A stretch of 64,000 nucleotides of DNA from Caballeronia sp. NK8 (lineage in GTDB: Bacteria > Pseudomonadota > Gammaproteobacteria > Burkholderiales > Burkholderiaceae). This document shows positions 53,606 to 61,973 of the stretch, in pieces. How positions within the stretch are numbered: the first letter of the stretch is position 1; each line of letters opens with the position of its first letter. The notes under the pieces are model-generated. The model had not been told where the DNA came from and did not search any database. It saw only the letters and a program-made list of their open reading frames with translations. A program made the translations under genes and the position numbers. The stretch is from assembly GCF_018408855.1 (NCBI RefSeq), contig NZ_AP024325.1:1488001-1552000 (forward strand). The letters are read 5' to 3'.

Positions 53606-54538
53606 ATGACGTTCGTCAACGATTCCGACTTCACTTCATTGCAGAAAGCGCTGGCCGGGCAACCCGGCGTGCGTAGTTTCGTCATCGCTCACGAAGACCG
53701 TATCGTGTTCGAGCACTATCGGTACGATGTCGACGCGCAAAGCCCGCAGGACATCAACTCGGTCACGAAGACGGTCGTCGGACTCGCGGTCGGCGCGGCA
53801 TTGCGCGCAGGTTTGCTGCCGCCGCTCGACACACCCGTTTGCCACCTCCTGCCGCAGATGCGCTTATACGGCTTCGATCGCCGCGTGCAGCGCATCACGC
53901 TGCGGCATCTGCTGACGATGACTTCCGGCTTCGAATGGGATCAGGGCGTCATCGACGAGTGCGTGCTCGGCCCGTGCGAGCGCTTTTCCCGCGAAGGAAG
54001 CCGGCTGCGCTTCGTGCTGGCGCGGCCGATCGCGCAACCCGGCATGCGCTTCGAATACGATTCACACGCGATGCTGTTGCTGTCGCTCGTCATCGAATCC
54101 GCTACGAAACGCACGCTCGAGTGCTACGTGCGCGACACGCTGTTCGCGCCGCTCGGCATCGCGAGTTGCGAATGGATCAGCGACGAGGATGGACATACCT
54201 TCGGCGGCCGCGGCCTCACGTTGCGCACGCGCGACATGATCAAAATCGGGCAGTTGATGCTGCATCGGGGCGTGTGGCGCGGCGCGCGGCTCATCGACGC
54301 AACGTTCATCGATGAAGCCACCGCCGTGCATGGCGATGGCGGCCCGCCGATGGACGACGCGCAATACGGCTATCTCTGCTGGATCGATCCGCGCTATGTG
54401 TTCGCCGCCGGATACGGCGAGCAGTTCATCTTCGTCGCGCCGCGCGAGCGGATCGTCGCGGCCACGACCTGTGACAACGACGACACGCCCAAAGGCGTGC
54501 GCGAATTGTTTGCCCGGCATGTGCTGGGCGCGTCGTGA
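53606..54538 (+). CDS. Class C beta-lactamase-like serine hydrolase
   Basis: This 310-residue protein has the beta-lactamase/penicillin-binding fold motifs: nucleophile SVTK (residues 52-55, SxxK), YDS where YxN is usual, and AGYGEQF in place of the KTG/HxG box. LRHLLTMTSGFEWD and RDTLFAPLGI are typical family segments. Such proteins are esterases or peptidases of unknown target more often than true lactamases. I used the ATG at 53606; the upstream in-frame ATG at 53489 would add a hydrophobic segment that could be a signal peptide, so location is uncertain. It is divergent from the ABC1-like gene. Confidence 0.85.
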   Translation: MTFVNDSDFTSLQKALAGQPGVRSFVIAHEDRIVFEHYRYDVDAQSPQDINSVTKTVVGLAVGAALRAGLLPPLDTPVCHLLPQMRLYGFDRRVQRITLRHLLTMTSGFEWDQGVIDECVLGPCERFSREGSRLRFVLARPIAQPGMRFEYDSHAMLLLSLVIESATKRTLECYVRDTLFAPLGIASCEWISDEDGHTFGGRGLTLRTRDMIKIGQLMLHRGVWRGARLIDATFIDEATAVHGDGGPPMDDAQYGYLCWIDPRYVFAAGYGEQFIFVAPRERIVAATTCDNDDTPKGVRELFARHVLGAS

Positions 54539-54780
54539 CCGGCACGGCAATAGCCTGCTTTGAGCAGCAATAAATCCTGCACATTCCGAAGCAAAAATGC
54601 CCTGCGCTTCAGTTCGCAGCGCGTGTTGCGTTGACTGTATCTTTTTGTCGATACGTACTTCGGATTAATTTCGATACGGTATCTTATTAAAGCGGTAGGC
54701 TACAACGTATCAATATCAAGAACGAGGTCGATTCGCGCGCCCGTGCACGAAGACCATAAAGATAAATCGAGAGAGGCGCC

Positions 54781-55191
54781 ATGCAACACCCTTCCGAAGC
54801 CCCGATGGCGAAGGCGATGTACATCCTTGGCCAGATCGGCGCGATCATCTGCCATGAACGCGGGCCGCGCCCGCACACCGCTGTGCTGACGAGGATGGCA
54901 TCGCGGCCCGCCGAGGGTTTCTCTATCGCGGTCGCGCGAATGAACGAGATGTGCCCGCCGCGCCGCGGCCATCGACGCGCGTTGCTGCAATGGAAGCACA
55001 AGGAAATCCAACGTCTGAGCCGGATGCTGCCCGATCCACTGCCGACGGCCGCGTCCGCGCACTCGCAGATGCCGTTCTGGGCCGGCTATTGTCAGTATTG
55101 GGAAGACATGCTCAAGGAACACGTTCAGCGCGACATCGATCAGCTTGCGCTCAAGCTCGACGACATTCAGCGCAAGCGCGCCGATGCGTGA
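54781..55191 (+). CDS. Hypothetical Burkholderia-type protein
   Basis: This 136-residue protein follows a GAGAGAG ribosome site. It is basic, rich in Met, Arg and His, with helical segments (SIAVARMNEMCPPRRGHRRA, then WKHKEIQRLSRMLPDPLP, WAGYCQYWEDMLKEHVQRDI). No signal peptide or known domain is recognised. Its end converges on, and overlaps by 25 bp, the response regulator gene on the other strand. Upstream (54539-54780) is an AT-richer stretch with two CGATACG repeats about 21 bp apart that may bind a regulator. Confidence 0.65.
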   Translation: MQHPSEAPMAKAMYILGQIGAIICHERGPRPHTAVLTRMASRPAEGFSIAVARMNEMCPPRRGHRRALLQWKHKEIQRLSRMLPDPLPTAASAHSQMPFWAGYCQYWEDMLKEHVQRDIDQLALKLDDIQRKRADA

Positions 55192-55634
55192 TCGCCCTCG
55201 CCCTCCCGCATCGAGAAATAGTCCTGCAATATCGCGATCATTCCGTCGAGTTCCGTCGGCTTGACGAAGTAGCCGTTGAAGCCGGTGCGTTGCGCGCGCG
55301 TGAGGTCTTCGGGGTCGGTGCGGCTCGTATGCGCGATCAGCAGCATCGACAGATCGATCGCGCGAATCGCTTCGGCGGCTTCCCAGCCGTCGCCGAGCGG
55401 CATCATCAGATCGAGCAGGATCACGCCCGGCCGCCATTTGCGCGCGAGCGACACGGCGTCGAGCCCCGTGTGCACCGCGCGCACGGTGAACGCGGCGTCT
55501 TCGAGCGCAAGACAGATTGCGCGCGTCGCCTCCAGATCGTCATCGGCGATGAGCACGCGCGGCTCGTCGGGGCGCGTTGCGCGCGGCGGAATCTGCCACA
55601 GCGCTTGCGAAGGAACACGGTCGTGTCGTTGCAT
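55167..55634 (-). CDS. Stand-alone response regulator (REC domain)
   Basis: This protein of 155 residues is a single receiver domain. RVLIADDD gives the acidic pair, VILLDLMMP has the phosphoacceptor Asp, SMLLIAHTS the conserved Thr/Ser switch, and GYFVKPTELDGM the Lys. No output domain is present, so it works by protein contact, like CheY or a phosphorelay protein. The start (MQRHDRV) is the second ATG in the frame; the longer version begins at 55676. No histidine kinase is adjacent; a kinase relic exists at 40987-41286 but there is no reason to link the two. Confidence 0.88.
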   Translation of the reverse strand: MQRHDRVPSQALWQIPPRATRPDEPRVLIADDDLEATRAICLALEDAAFTVRAVHTGLDAVSLARKWRPGVILLDLMMPLGDGWEAAEAIRAIDLSMLLIAHTSRTDPEDLTRAQRTGFNGYFVKPTELDGMIAILQDYFSMREGEGDHASARLR

Positions 55635-55854
55635 CGTTTTGGCCTCGGAATGGACGGAGATGAGAGCAACGATCATTCCCTCGCGGGTCGCTGAAGGCGC
55701 AGCGCCAGGCGGGGTGCGGTCCGCCGACGTTACACTTCGGGATTACCCGGTGGCTGTCGCGGCGCGCCGGTTCACGCGCGCCGTGCAGGATCTGCACCGC
55801 CGTGGCTCGTGCGGCGGCGATGGTGCATTCATCTTCAATACGAGAGGCTAATCG

Positions 55855-56094
55855 ATGTTCGTCGTGTATTGGCTCGGCGGCAACCCTGATATCGAAGGCG
55901 CGGCGCACTTCAAACGGTTCGATGAGAACGCGCTTTCCGATGCGCTGCGCTTTGCGGAGGCGTTGCGCCGCCGACAGGCCGATGGCGAAGATATCGGCTT
56001 CGTCACGCTATGCAGTGAAAACCCGCATTCGGTAGGCAAGCCTGGCGTCGCCGATCCGCCTGCCGGTTACGACTGGAAAAAGCGCCGCCGTTAA
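55855..56094 (+). CDS. Small hypothetical protein
   Basis: This 79-residue soluble protein (MFVVYWLGGNPDIEGAAHF, then RFAEALRRRQADGEDIGFVT) is compact and protein-like, with a strand-helix-strand pattern and a basic C-terminus (YDWKKRRR). I recognise no domain. It lies 105 bp before the UspA gene on the same strand. Confidence 0.65.
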   Translation: MFVVYWLGGNPDIEGAAHFKRFDENALSDALRFAEALRRRQADGEDIGFVTLCSENPHSVGKPGVADPPAGYDWKKRRR

Positions 56095-56198
56095 GTTCCT
56101 GCGTAAAAGATGCAGACAAAGATCCAGACGCGCGCTCATTCGCGCCTAAGTCTGTACGGCGATCATCCTGTCTGAACGAACCAGACCGGAGACGCATC

Positions 56199-56753
56199 AT
56201 GTACAAGCACATCCTCGTCGCAGTAGGCACGAGCCTCAGCGAAAGCGCCCTGACCACCGCCATCACGCGCGCCCGCGCCTGCAACGCGCGTCTGACCGCG
56301 CTGCATGTCGTCGATCAGACGCCGTGGTGGGCCGTCGTCACCAGCGATAGCGATCCGGACGAAACGCTCGGCGTCATCGACGATCACGCGCGCGCCGTGA
56401 CGCGTTATGCGGCGCGGCTGATCGACAGCGCGGGCATCGACGGCATCGCGCGCAGCGTCACGCAGCCGCTCGACGGCACCAGCGTCGGCGCGTTGATCGC
56501 GAAGGAAGCGCAAGCGGCGAGCGTGGATCTCATCGTGCTCGGCGGCGAAGCGGACACCGGCTGGCGGCACGGCGAAGCGCGTCTGCGCGATGTGGTGTGC
56601 ATGCACGCACGCTGCGACGTGCTGATCGCGGCGCACGCGCCGGCGCCCCTTTATGCGGAAAAGGACATGGAGTCGATCGAGGCGCGCTTCGCCGCTTCGC
56701 AGGGCCGCGCGCAAGCGCGCGCATCGCATCGTCAGAGCGCGCCGCGCAAGTGA
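56199..56753 (+). CDS. Universal stress protein (UspA family)
   Basis: This 184-residue protein has the UspA fold: YKHILVAVGTSLSESALTTA at the start with the Asp-to-Gly change of some members, ARLTALHVVDQTP, DLIVLGGEADTG in place of the usual ATP loop GxxGxxG, and a final VVCMHARCDVLIAAHAP. The ATP-binding glycines are only partly kept, so nucleotide binding is uncertain. The last 35 residues are basic (GRAQARASHRQSAPRK). It overlaps the IclR gene on the opposite strand by 22 bp. Confidence 0.85.
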   Translation: MYKHILVAVGTSLSESALTTAITRARACNARLTALHVVDQTPWWAVVTSDSDPDETLGVIDDHARAVTRYAARLIDSAGIDGIARSVTQPLDGTSVGALIAKEAQAASVDLIVLGGEADTGWRHGEARLRDVVCMHARCDVLIAAHAPAPLYAEKDMESIEARFAASQGRAQARASHRQSAPRK

Positions 56754-57478
56754 GCCGCAAGCTGCACGATGCCGATCGATATCTGCTTCTCACGTTTCGG
56801 ATCGAGCCGGCCGACCGGCACGCTCGTCGATACCGCGACGCGCTTGCCCGCCGGCGTCATCCCGACGAAGGCCGCGAAACACGCGAGTCCCTCGGCGACC
56901 TCCTCGCGCTCGACCGCGAGCCCGCTCGCACGGATCGCCGCGAGTTCGCGTAACAGCGCCGCGCGCCGCGTAATGGTGCGCGGCGTGACCGCTTCGAGAC
57001 GCTCGGGCAGACGTTCGACGACGGCTTCGTCGCTCATGCCGGCAAGCAGCGCCTTGCCGAGCGCGCAGCAATGCGCGGGCAGACGCGAACCGAGATCGGA
57101 GACGAGCCGCACCGGACGATGCGCGTCCTCGCGCGCGATATAAACCACCTGCACGCCGTCGAGCACGGCGAGTTGCACCACCTCGTTATGCTTGTTGATG
57201 AACGCGCCCGCGCCTTCGCGGAACGCGGCCTGAAGTTTGTCGTGTCGCACGTACGCGTTGCCGAGCTCGAACAGGCCGACGCCGATCATGTAGCCGTCGT
57301 CGCGCTTGTCGATCCATTGCATGCGCGCGAGCGTTTCGAGCATCAGATACAGCGTGCTGCGCGACAGGCCGGTCTGTTCCGCGAGCGTGGCGGCGCGCAC
57401 CGGCTTGGCAGCGGCGGCGAGCGCTTCGAGAATGTCGCTCGCGCGGCGCAGCGCGGGGACGTCATAGGTCTTTTCCAT
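56732..57478 (-). CDS. IclR-family regulator divergent from a FAH gene
   Basis: From MEKTYDVPALRR (57478) this 248-residue protein has an N-terminal HTH (AATLAEQTGLSRSTLYLMLE) and an IclR ligand domain (EVVQLAVLDGVQVVYIARED, RLPAHCCALGKALLAGMSDE, GLACFAAFVGMTPAGKRVAV). It is divergent from the fumarylacetoacetate hydrolase-type gene and the perfect inverted repeat CAGGTTG-N10-CAACCTG lies between them, 16 bp before this start. It should sense a sugar acid or aromatic intermediate and control the FAH gene and itself. Confidence 0.92.
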   Translation of the reverse strand: MEKTYDVPALRRASDILEALAAAAKPVRAATLAEQTGLSRSTLYLMLETLARMQWIDKRDDGYMIGVGLFELGNAYVRHDKLQAAFREGAGAFINKHNEVVQLAVLDGVQVVYIAREDAHRPVRLVSDLGSRLPAHCCALGKALLAGMSDEAVVERLPERLEAVTPRTITRRAALLRELAAIRASGLAVEREEVAEGLACFAAFVGMTPAGKRVAVSTSVPVGRLDPKREKQISIGIVQLAAHLRGAL

Positions 57479-57493
57479 GGGTGAATCTTCCAA

Positions 57494-57517
57494 CAGGTTG
57501 GACAATTAATCAACCTG
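57494..57517. promoter_or_regulatory. Operator of the divergent IclR/FAH pair
   Basis: Perfect inverted repeat CAGGTTG-N10-CAACCTG, with AT-rich centre (GACAATTAAT) that could hold a -10 element. It lies in the 101-bp gap between the two starts, the expected place for an IclR-type operator. Confidence 0.7.
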
Positions 57518-57579
57518 ATGGACACCACCCCGCACGCGGGCTACGATCGGCTTTCCTTTCCCGCCCGTCATTCGCATTC

Positions 57580-58767
57580 ATGCAAACCGTCAACGTCTCC
57601 TCCTGTCTGCCCGAAGATTTCGCCGATGCCGTGCTGATCGGCCGCGTCTGGCGTCCCGCGCCTGTGAACGGTCCCGCTGTCGTCGCGGTGCGCGGCGGCG
57701 AAGTGTTCGACATCACGCGCGCCGCGCCGACCACCGCCGATCTCTTCGATAATGCCGACGCACTCGACATCGCCCGGAACGCGGAAGGCGAGCATCTCGG
57801 CGGCGTGCAGGACCTGTTGCAGGCAACGCTCGATGCGTCCGCCGATGGCCCGCGTCTGCTCGCGCCCTGCGATGTGCAGGCGGTGAAGGCGTGCGGCGTC
57901 ACGTTCGCGGTGAGCTTGCTGGAGCGCGTGATCGAGGAACAGGCCGGCGGCGACGCGAGCCGCGCGCAGGAAGTGCGCGACACGATCAACAAGCTGATCG
58001 GCGCGGATCTCTCGCAGATCAAGCCCGGTTCGGAAAGCGCGGCGAAACTGAAGGCGGAGCTTGAGCGTCGCGGCGCGTGGTCGCAGTACATGGAAGTCGG
58101 CATCGGGCCGGATGCGGAAGTGTTTTCGAAGTCGCAGCCGATGTCATCGGTCGGCTTCGGCGCGGATGTCGGCCTGTATCCGACATCCCAATGGAACAAC
58201 CCGGAACCGGAGATCGTGCTCGCGGTGAATGCGCGCGGCGAGATCGTCGGCGCGACGCTCGGCAACGACGTGAACCTGCGCGATATCGAAGGCCGCAGCG
58301 CGTTGTTGCTCGGCAAGGCGAAGGACAACAACGCGTCGTGCGCTATCGGGCCGTTCGTGCGCTTGTTCGATGAGCGCTTCACGCTGGATTCGGTGCGCGG
58401 CACGAGCGTGTCGCTGCGCATCGAAGGCGCGGACGACGGCTTCGTGCTCGAAGGCGTCAGCCATATGAGCGAAATCAGCCGCGATCCGGCCGATCTCGTC
58501 ACGCAGACGCACGGCGCGCATCATCAGTATCCGGATGGGTTCATGCTGTTTCTCGGCACGATGTTCTCGCCGATCAAGGATCGCGATACGGCGGGCGGCG
58601 GATTCACGCATCATCTCGGCGATGTCGTGACGATCTCGACGCCGAGTCTTGGGGCGTTGGTCAATACCGTGAGGCTGTCGACGGAAATCGAGCCGTGGAC
58701 GTTCGGCGTGAGGGCGTTGTATCGGAGTCTTGCGACGCGGGGGTTGTTGGGGAAGGCGGCGGAGTGA
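57580..58767 (+). CDS. Fumarylacetoacetate hydrolase-family protein
   Basis: This 395-residue protein belongs to the FAH superfamily, which hydrolyses or dehydrates 2-keto acids. Segments are CDVQAVKACGVTFAVSLLER, the metal site EPEIVLAVNARGEIVGATLG followed by NDVNLRDIEG, KDNNASCAIGPFVRLFDERF and DRDTAGGGFTHHLGDVVTIS. The N-terminal 100 residues are the longer domain seen in sugar-acid dehydratase-like members. The start at 57580 fits the family length; upstream codons are not protein-like. The divergent IclR gene and its operator control it. The substrate is probably a 2-keto-3-deoxy sugar acid, by family resemblance only. Confidence 0.85.
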   Translation: MQTVNVSSCLPEDFADAVLIGRVWRPAPVNGPAVVAVRGGEVFDITRAAPTTADLFDNADALDIARNAEGEHLGGVQDLLQATLDASADGPRLLAPCDVQAVKACGVTFAVSLLERVIEEQAGGDASRAQEVRDTINKLIGADLSQIKPGSESAAKLKAELERRGAWSQYMEVGIGPDAEVFSKSQPMSSVGFGADVGLYPTSQWNNPEPEIVLAVNARGEIVGATLGNDVNLRDIEGRSALLLGKAKDNNASCAIGPFVRLFDERFTLDSVRGTSVSLRIEGADDGFVLEGVSHMSEISRDPADLVTQTHGAHHQYPDGFMLFLGTMFSPIKDRDTAGGGFTHHLGDVVTISTPSLGALVNTVRLSTEIEPWTFGVRALYRSLATRGLLGKAAE

Positions 58768-58768
58768 T

Positions 58769-59236
58769 TCAGGGCCGCTGGCGTCCGGCTTCGATTTGCG
58801 TGAACGCAGCGCCATCAAATCGATAGTAGTAAGTGCCGTGGCCTTGTTCGTTTCTGATTCCGCGAACGATCAGCAGCGAACTGTCCTTGCGGTAAGCCAG
58901 AGGCTCGGTGACATCGAGCGGCCAGTCGGAGACGGTGAAGGGAAGCATGACGACTTTTCCCGTCTTCGAGTCGATCGCGGCAGCCATCACGCAACCGGCT
59001 CCGCAACCCCATTCGCTCATGATGAAGTGCCCGGCGAAGTTGACGGGAGCGCGTGCCGCTTCTGTGAGTTGGGCGATGTAGCGGCGGCTTTCGCTTGTGG
59101 TCAGCCGGAGCTTGACGGGTTTGCGCGCCTCCTTGACTGTCGCGGGATAGTCCGTGAAACGCGGTTCAGCGTTGTGAGCGAAACCCGAAATGGGCGCTGC
59201 GATGAGCAGCCAGAATACGACAAAGATTTTTCGCAT
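58769..59236 (-). CDS. Secreted hypothetical protein
   Basis: This 155-residue protein begins with a signal peptide (MRKIFVVFWLLIAAPISGFA) with cleavage near GFA-HNA. The mature protein has the segments VNFAGHFIMSEWGCGAGC and MLPFTVSDWPLDV, which resemble a family of small periplasmic proteins in proteobacteria whose function I do not know. Two close Cys (CGAGC) may form a disulfide. It is three bases downstream of the lysozyme-like gene (59240-59626), so the two form an operon. It faces the FAH gene with almost no gap. Confidence 0.75.
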   Translation of the reverse strand: MRKIFVVFWLLIAAPISGFAHNAEPRFTDYPATVKEARKPVKLRLTTSESRRYIAQLTEAARAPVNFAGHFIMSEWGCGAGCVMAAAIDSKTGKVVMLPFTVSDWPLDVTEPLAYRKDSSLLIVRGIRNEQGHGTYYYRFDGAAFTQIEAGRQRP

Positions 59237-59239
59237 GGG

Positions 59240-59626
59240 TCAATACCAGTGGTGTTTTTCCCAGAAATCTCTTGCCGCTTTTGCCGAATGATAGCGACCG
59301 TAGATATAGCGAATCCCGCCCTGGCATTCTTCAACAGCATTGCCAAACGATTTTTCCCCGTGGGGATTGAATTCATATTGCGCGTGCAAAAGCTGAAACA
59401 GGCCTCGCGCGCTTGAATTGTGATTGCGGTTATCCACGATGCCGCTCGATTCCTGGGCCAGAATCCAGAGCAAATCATCGTAGTCCGCCTCGGATACCGT
59501 CTCGAGGCGAATAGCGTCTCTGAGCGCGGACCGAACATAGAGCGGCACGACGTCTGTGGGAATGGCTTGCCACGCCTTTCGAGGCTGCTTGAACGGGCGG
59601 TGGTGGTGAGCGTGTGGCGTAGTCAT
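59240..59626 (-). CDS. Lysozyme-like/SLT-type transglycosylase-domain protein
   Basis: The second half of this 128-residue protein resembles a short SLT-type lysozyme-like domain: LLWILAQESSGIVDNRNHNS has the catalytic Glu in QESSG, ARGLFQLLHAQYEF is the substrate-binding GLxQ-like motif, and GIRYIYGRYHSAKAARDFW is the closing helix with the RY motif. Substrate would be peptidoglycan. There is no signal peptide; a His-rich N-terminus (HAHHHRPFKQPRKAW) is unusual, so export may need a non-classical route. It is operonic with the secreted protein downstream. Confidence 0.75.
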   Translation of the reverse strand: MTTPHAHHHRPFKQPRKAWQAIPTDVVPLYVRSALRDAIRLETVSEADYDDLLWILAQESSGIVDNRNHNSSARGLFQLLHAQYEFNPHGEKSFGNAVEECQGGIRYIYGRYHSAKAARDFWEKHHWY

Positions 59627-59720
59627 GCGACGGCCTTTTGAATTCGCACTTTGTGTTTCACGACACTAAGCGAACTCGACCCGATGGCCTACACGACTTC
59701 TCTGAAAGCGCGCGTCGTTC

Positions 59721-60704
59721 TCACGCCCCCCCAAACCGAAACCCCTTCGCCTGCCCTTTCGTCACCAGTTGCACCGGCGTCTCCATATATGGCGACAAAT
59801 CCCTCTGCCGCCGCTTCTCGAGCAACGCCTTCACCGCCACGTCCACACCGAACACCGCCTGCCGCGCGCCGAATTGCTCGACCGTCGCAAGCAGGCGGCC
59901 GTCGTCCAGCATCGGCTGCACGGCTTCGATGTTGTTGTAGCCCGTCACCAGCACGCGGCCTTTCTTCTCGGCGATGCGGATCGCGTCGATTGCGCCCATC
60001 GCGATGTTGTCGTTCGCGCAGAGCAGGCCGCGCACATCCGGATGCGCGTAAAGCATCTGCAGCGCGATCGACTTGCCGCTCGCGGCGGTCCAGTCGCCGC
60101 CGTCCGCATCGGCGATACGCATGCCCGCTGCGGTCATCGCTTCCCTGAAGCCGAGCGTGCGTTGCTGCGCGTTGCGATCGTTCGACGGCCCTTCGATGAT
60201 GCCGACCTCGTCGCCCGCCTTCAGCTTCGAGCCGAGATACGCGCCGACGAGCTTCGCGCCGCGCCGGCTGTCCGGTCCGACGAACGGAATCGCGAGGTCC
60301 GCCACTTCCTGCGCGGCTTCGTCGAACGGATTGTCGATCGCGATCACGATGATGCCCGACGCAATCGCCTTCGCGGCCACCGGCAACAGCGCCTTCGAAT
60401 CGGCAGGCGCGATGACGATCGCGTTGGTCTTTGCGTCGATCAGCGTCTCGACGATGTGTATCTGCCCCGCGACGTCATTGTCGGCGAGCGTGCCGTGCGT
60501 GGTCAGATCGAGTTGCGATGCGTAGTGCCGCTGGTAATTGCGCGCGCCTTCGATCATCGAGACGACGAACGGATCGTTCAGCGACTTCATCACGAGCGCG
60601 ACCGTCACCTTGTCCGATGCCGCGCGCACGTCGCACACGCGCGCGAACGAGCACGCGCTCAGGGCGCACGCGGCAAGCAGGCGGCGGCGGGCAAGGCTCG
60701 TCAT
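59721..60704 (-). CDS. Periplasmic sugar-binding protein of an ABC importer (RbsB-like)
   Basis: This 327-residue protein has a signal peptide (MTSLARRRLLAACALSACSF). It carries periplasmic-binding-protein motifs for ribose-type sugars: VALVMKSLNDPFVVSMIEGA, NAIVIAPADSKALLPVAAKA, IVIAIDNPF and LLCANDNIAMGAIDAIRIAE. RbsB-like proteins bind sugars and pass them to an RbsC/RbsA importer. A sugar ABC ATPase gene lies 2.5 kb away on the opposite strand (63205), controlled by a ROK regulator; the two may be parts of one system. A longer frame from 60734 is also possible; neither start has a strong ribosome site. Confidence 0.88.
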   Translation of the reverse strand: MTSLARRRLLAACALSACSFARVCDVRAASDKVTVALVMKSLNDPFVVSMIEGARNYQRHYASQLDLTTHGTLADNDVAGQIHIVETLIDAKTNAIVIAPADSKALLPVAAKAIASGIIVIAIDNPFDEAAQEVADLAIPFVGPDSRRGAKLVGAYLGSKLKAGDEVGIIEGPSNDRNAQQRTLGFREAMTAAGMRIADADGGDWTAASGKSIALQMLYAHPDVRGLLCANDNIAMGAIDAIRIAEKKGRVLVTGYNNIEAVQPMLDDGRLLATVEQFGARQAVFGVDVAVKALLEKRRQRDLSPYMETPVQLVTKGQAKGFRFGGA

Positions 60705-60773
60705 GGAATTTTGAGACAGATGAAAACGTCTCATTGTAGACGCACGCGTCTGCGCGCCGATGACGCCAGATCG

Positions 60774-61172
60774 TCAGCGCGCCGCCGCCTCCGCGAGCGC
60801 GGCCACGCCGCCTAGCGGCTTCATCAGTTCGGCGTCGAGCCCGTGACGCGCGCGCAGAAAGTCCGGCGCGTTATAGGAAAGCCACGCGCGGCCGTCGGCG
60901 TCTTCCCATGACAGCACCTTGAGCGGCAAGTCGAGCGCGGCGGTCGGCACCGCCTGCATCAGTGGCGTGCCCGCCTGCGGATTGCCGAACACGAGCAACT
61001 GGCTCGGCGGCATCGTGAGGCCGGCGCGCGCCGCGTCGCCGCTGAAGTCGATGCGCGCGAACAGAATCAGCCCGCGCGCGCGGATCAGCGCTTCGAGCCT
61101 GTCGGCGGTCGCGACGGCGCCATGCGCGCTCGCGATCGTGACGACGCCGTTGTCCGCGGGATCGATGCTCAT
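60774..61172 (-). CDS. DUF302-family protein
   Basis: This 132-residue protein has the DUF302 pattern: RLEALIRARGLILFARIDFS, QLLVFGNPQAGTPLMQAVPT, ALDLPLKVLSWEDADGRAWL and SYNAPDFLRARH. The function of the family is not known; a hydrophobic pocket has been suggested. Its ATG overlaps the stop of the GAF gene upstream by four bases, so the two are co-translated. Confidence 0.88.
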   Translation of the reverse strand: MSIDPADNGVVTIASAHGAVATADRLEALIRARGLILFARIDFSGDAARAGLTMPPSQLLVFGNPQAGTPLMQAVPTAALDLPLKVLSWEDADGRAWLSYNAPDFLRARHGLDAELMKPLGGVAALAEAAAR

Positions 61173-61663
61173 TTTTTCCACGCAAGCGCGACGAACGCCG
61201 TACACAGCGCTTCCATGCCGAGCGCGTCTTCGTCGTCGAAACGATTCGGCACGGGGCTGTCTACGTCCCATACGCCGATCAGCGTGCCGTCGCTCGCGAT
61301 GAGCGGCACGACGATCTCCGAGCGCGACGCCGAATCGCATGCGATATGCCCGGGAAACGCGTGCACATCCGGCACGACCTGCGTGCGCCGCTCGCGCGCC
61401 GCGGTGCCGCACACGCCGCGTCCGAGCGCGATCCGCACGCACGCCGGCTTGCCCTGAAACGGCCCGACGACCAGCTCGTCGCCATCGAAGAGATAGAAGC
61501 CCGCCCAGTTCAGATCCGGCAGCGTGTGATAGACGAGCGATGAAAAATTCGCGGCATTGGCGATGAAGTCGGTTTCATCGGCGATGAGCGCGCGGGCTTG
61601 CTGTAGCAGTTCGTCGTATTGCGCTGCCTTGGTCGCGTGCGTGGCCTGGGAGATCGAGAACAT
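61169..61663 (-). CDS. Free methionine-(R)-sulfoxide reductase (GAF domain)
   Basis: This 164-residue GAF-domain enzyme reduces free Met-R-sulfoxide. The three cysteines of the family are in place: PACVRIALGRGVCGTAARER gives the first two and HIACDSASRSEIVVPLIASD the third. The final GVWDVDSPVPNRFDDEDALG is also conserved. The start at 61663 (MFSISQATHATKAAQYDELL) fits family length. It is the first gene of a pair with DUF302. It protects against oxidative damage in the cytoplasm. Confidence 0.92.
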   Translation of the reverse strand: MFSISQATHATKAAQYDELLQQARALIADETDFIANAANFSSLVYHTLPDLNWAGFYLFDGDELVVGPFQGKPACVRIALGRGVCGTAARERRTQVVPDVHAFPGHIACDSASRSEIVVPLIASDGTLIGVWDVDSPVPNRFDDEDALGMEALCTAFVALAWKK

Positions 61664-61916
61664 GGAACGGCGAAAGAAGTGTCGAAAAGTGTCGCCGACG
61701 ATAGCACATCGATCTGCGCGACGCTTCCCGTAAGCGCATCGCAAGGCAGCGCCGCGCGGCTTGGCAGCGTCGGCTGCATCGCCTAGTGTGAATCGCACCG
61801 GGTCCGCCGTTTGCGGCTGCTCGGCATCGCGCCGCCCGCACCATCTCTTCAAAACGCGCTTAAAAAGCGGCTTCGGGATTTCCCTCCTTTACTTCGACGC
61901 GCCGTCGTTCTTAAAT

Positions 61917-61931
61917 AAATCAACTTGATTT
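61917..61931. promoter_or_regulatory. Palindrome upstream of the ROK regulator
   Basis: AAATCAA-C-TTGATTT is a perfect 7-bp inverted repeat around one base in an AT-rich stretch, 43 bp before the ROK start. It is the natural operator candidate for ROK autoregulation. Confidence 0.5.
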
Positions 61932-61973
61932 AATTAATGGCCACGAGTCGATGGCCGTCTCCGGAGACAGCGC

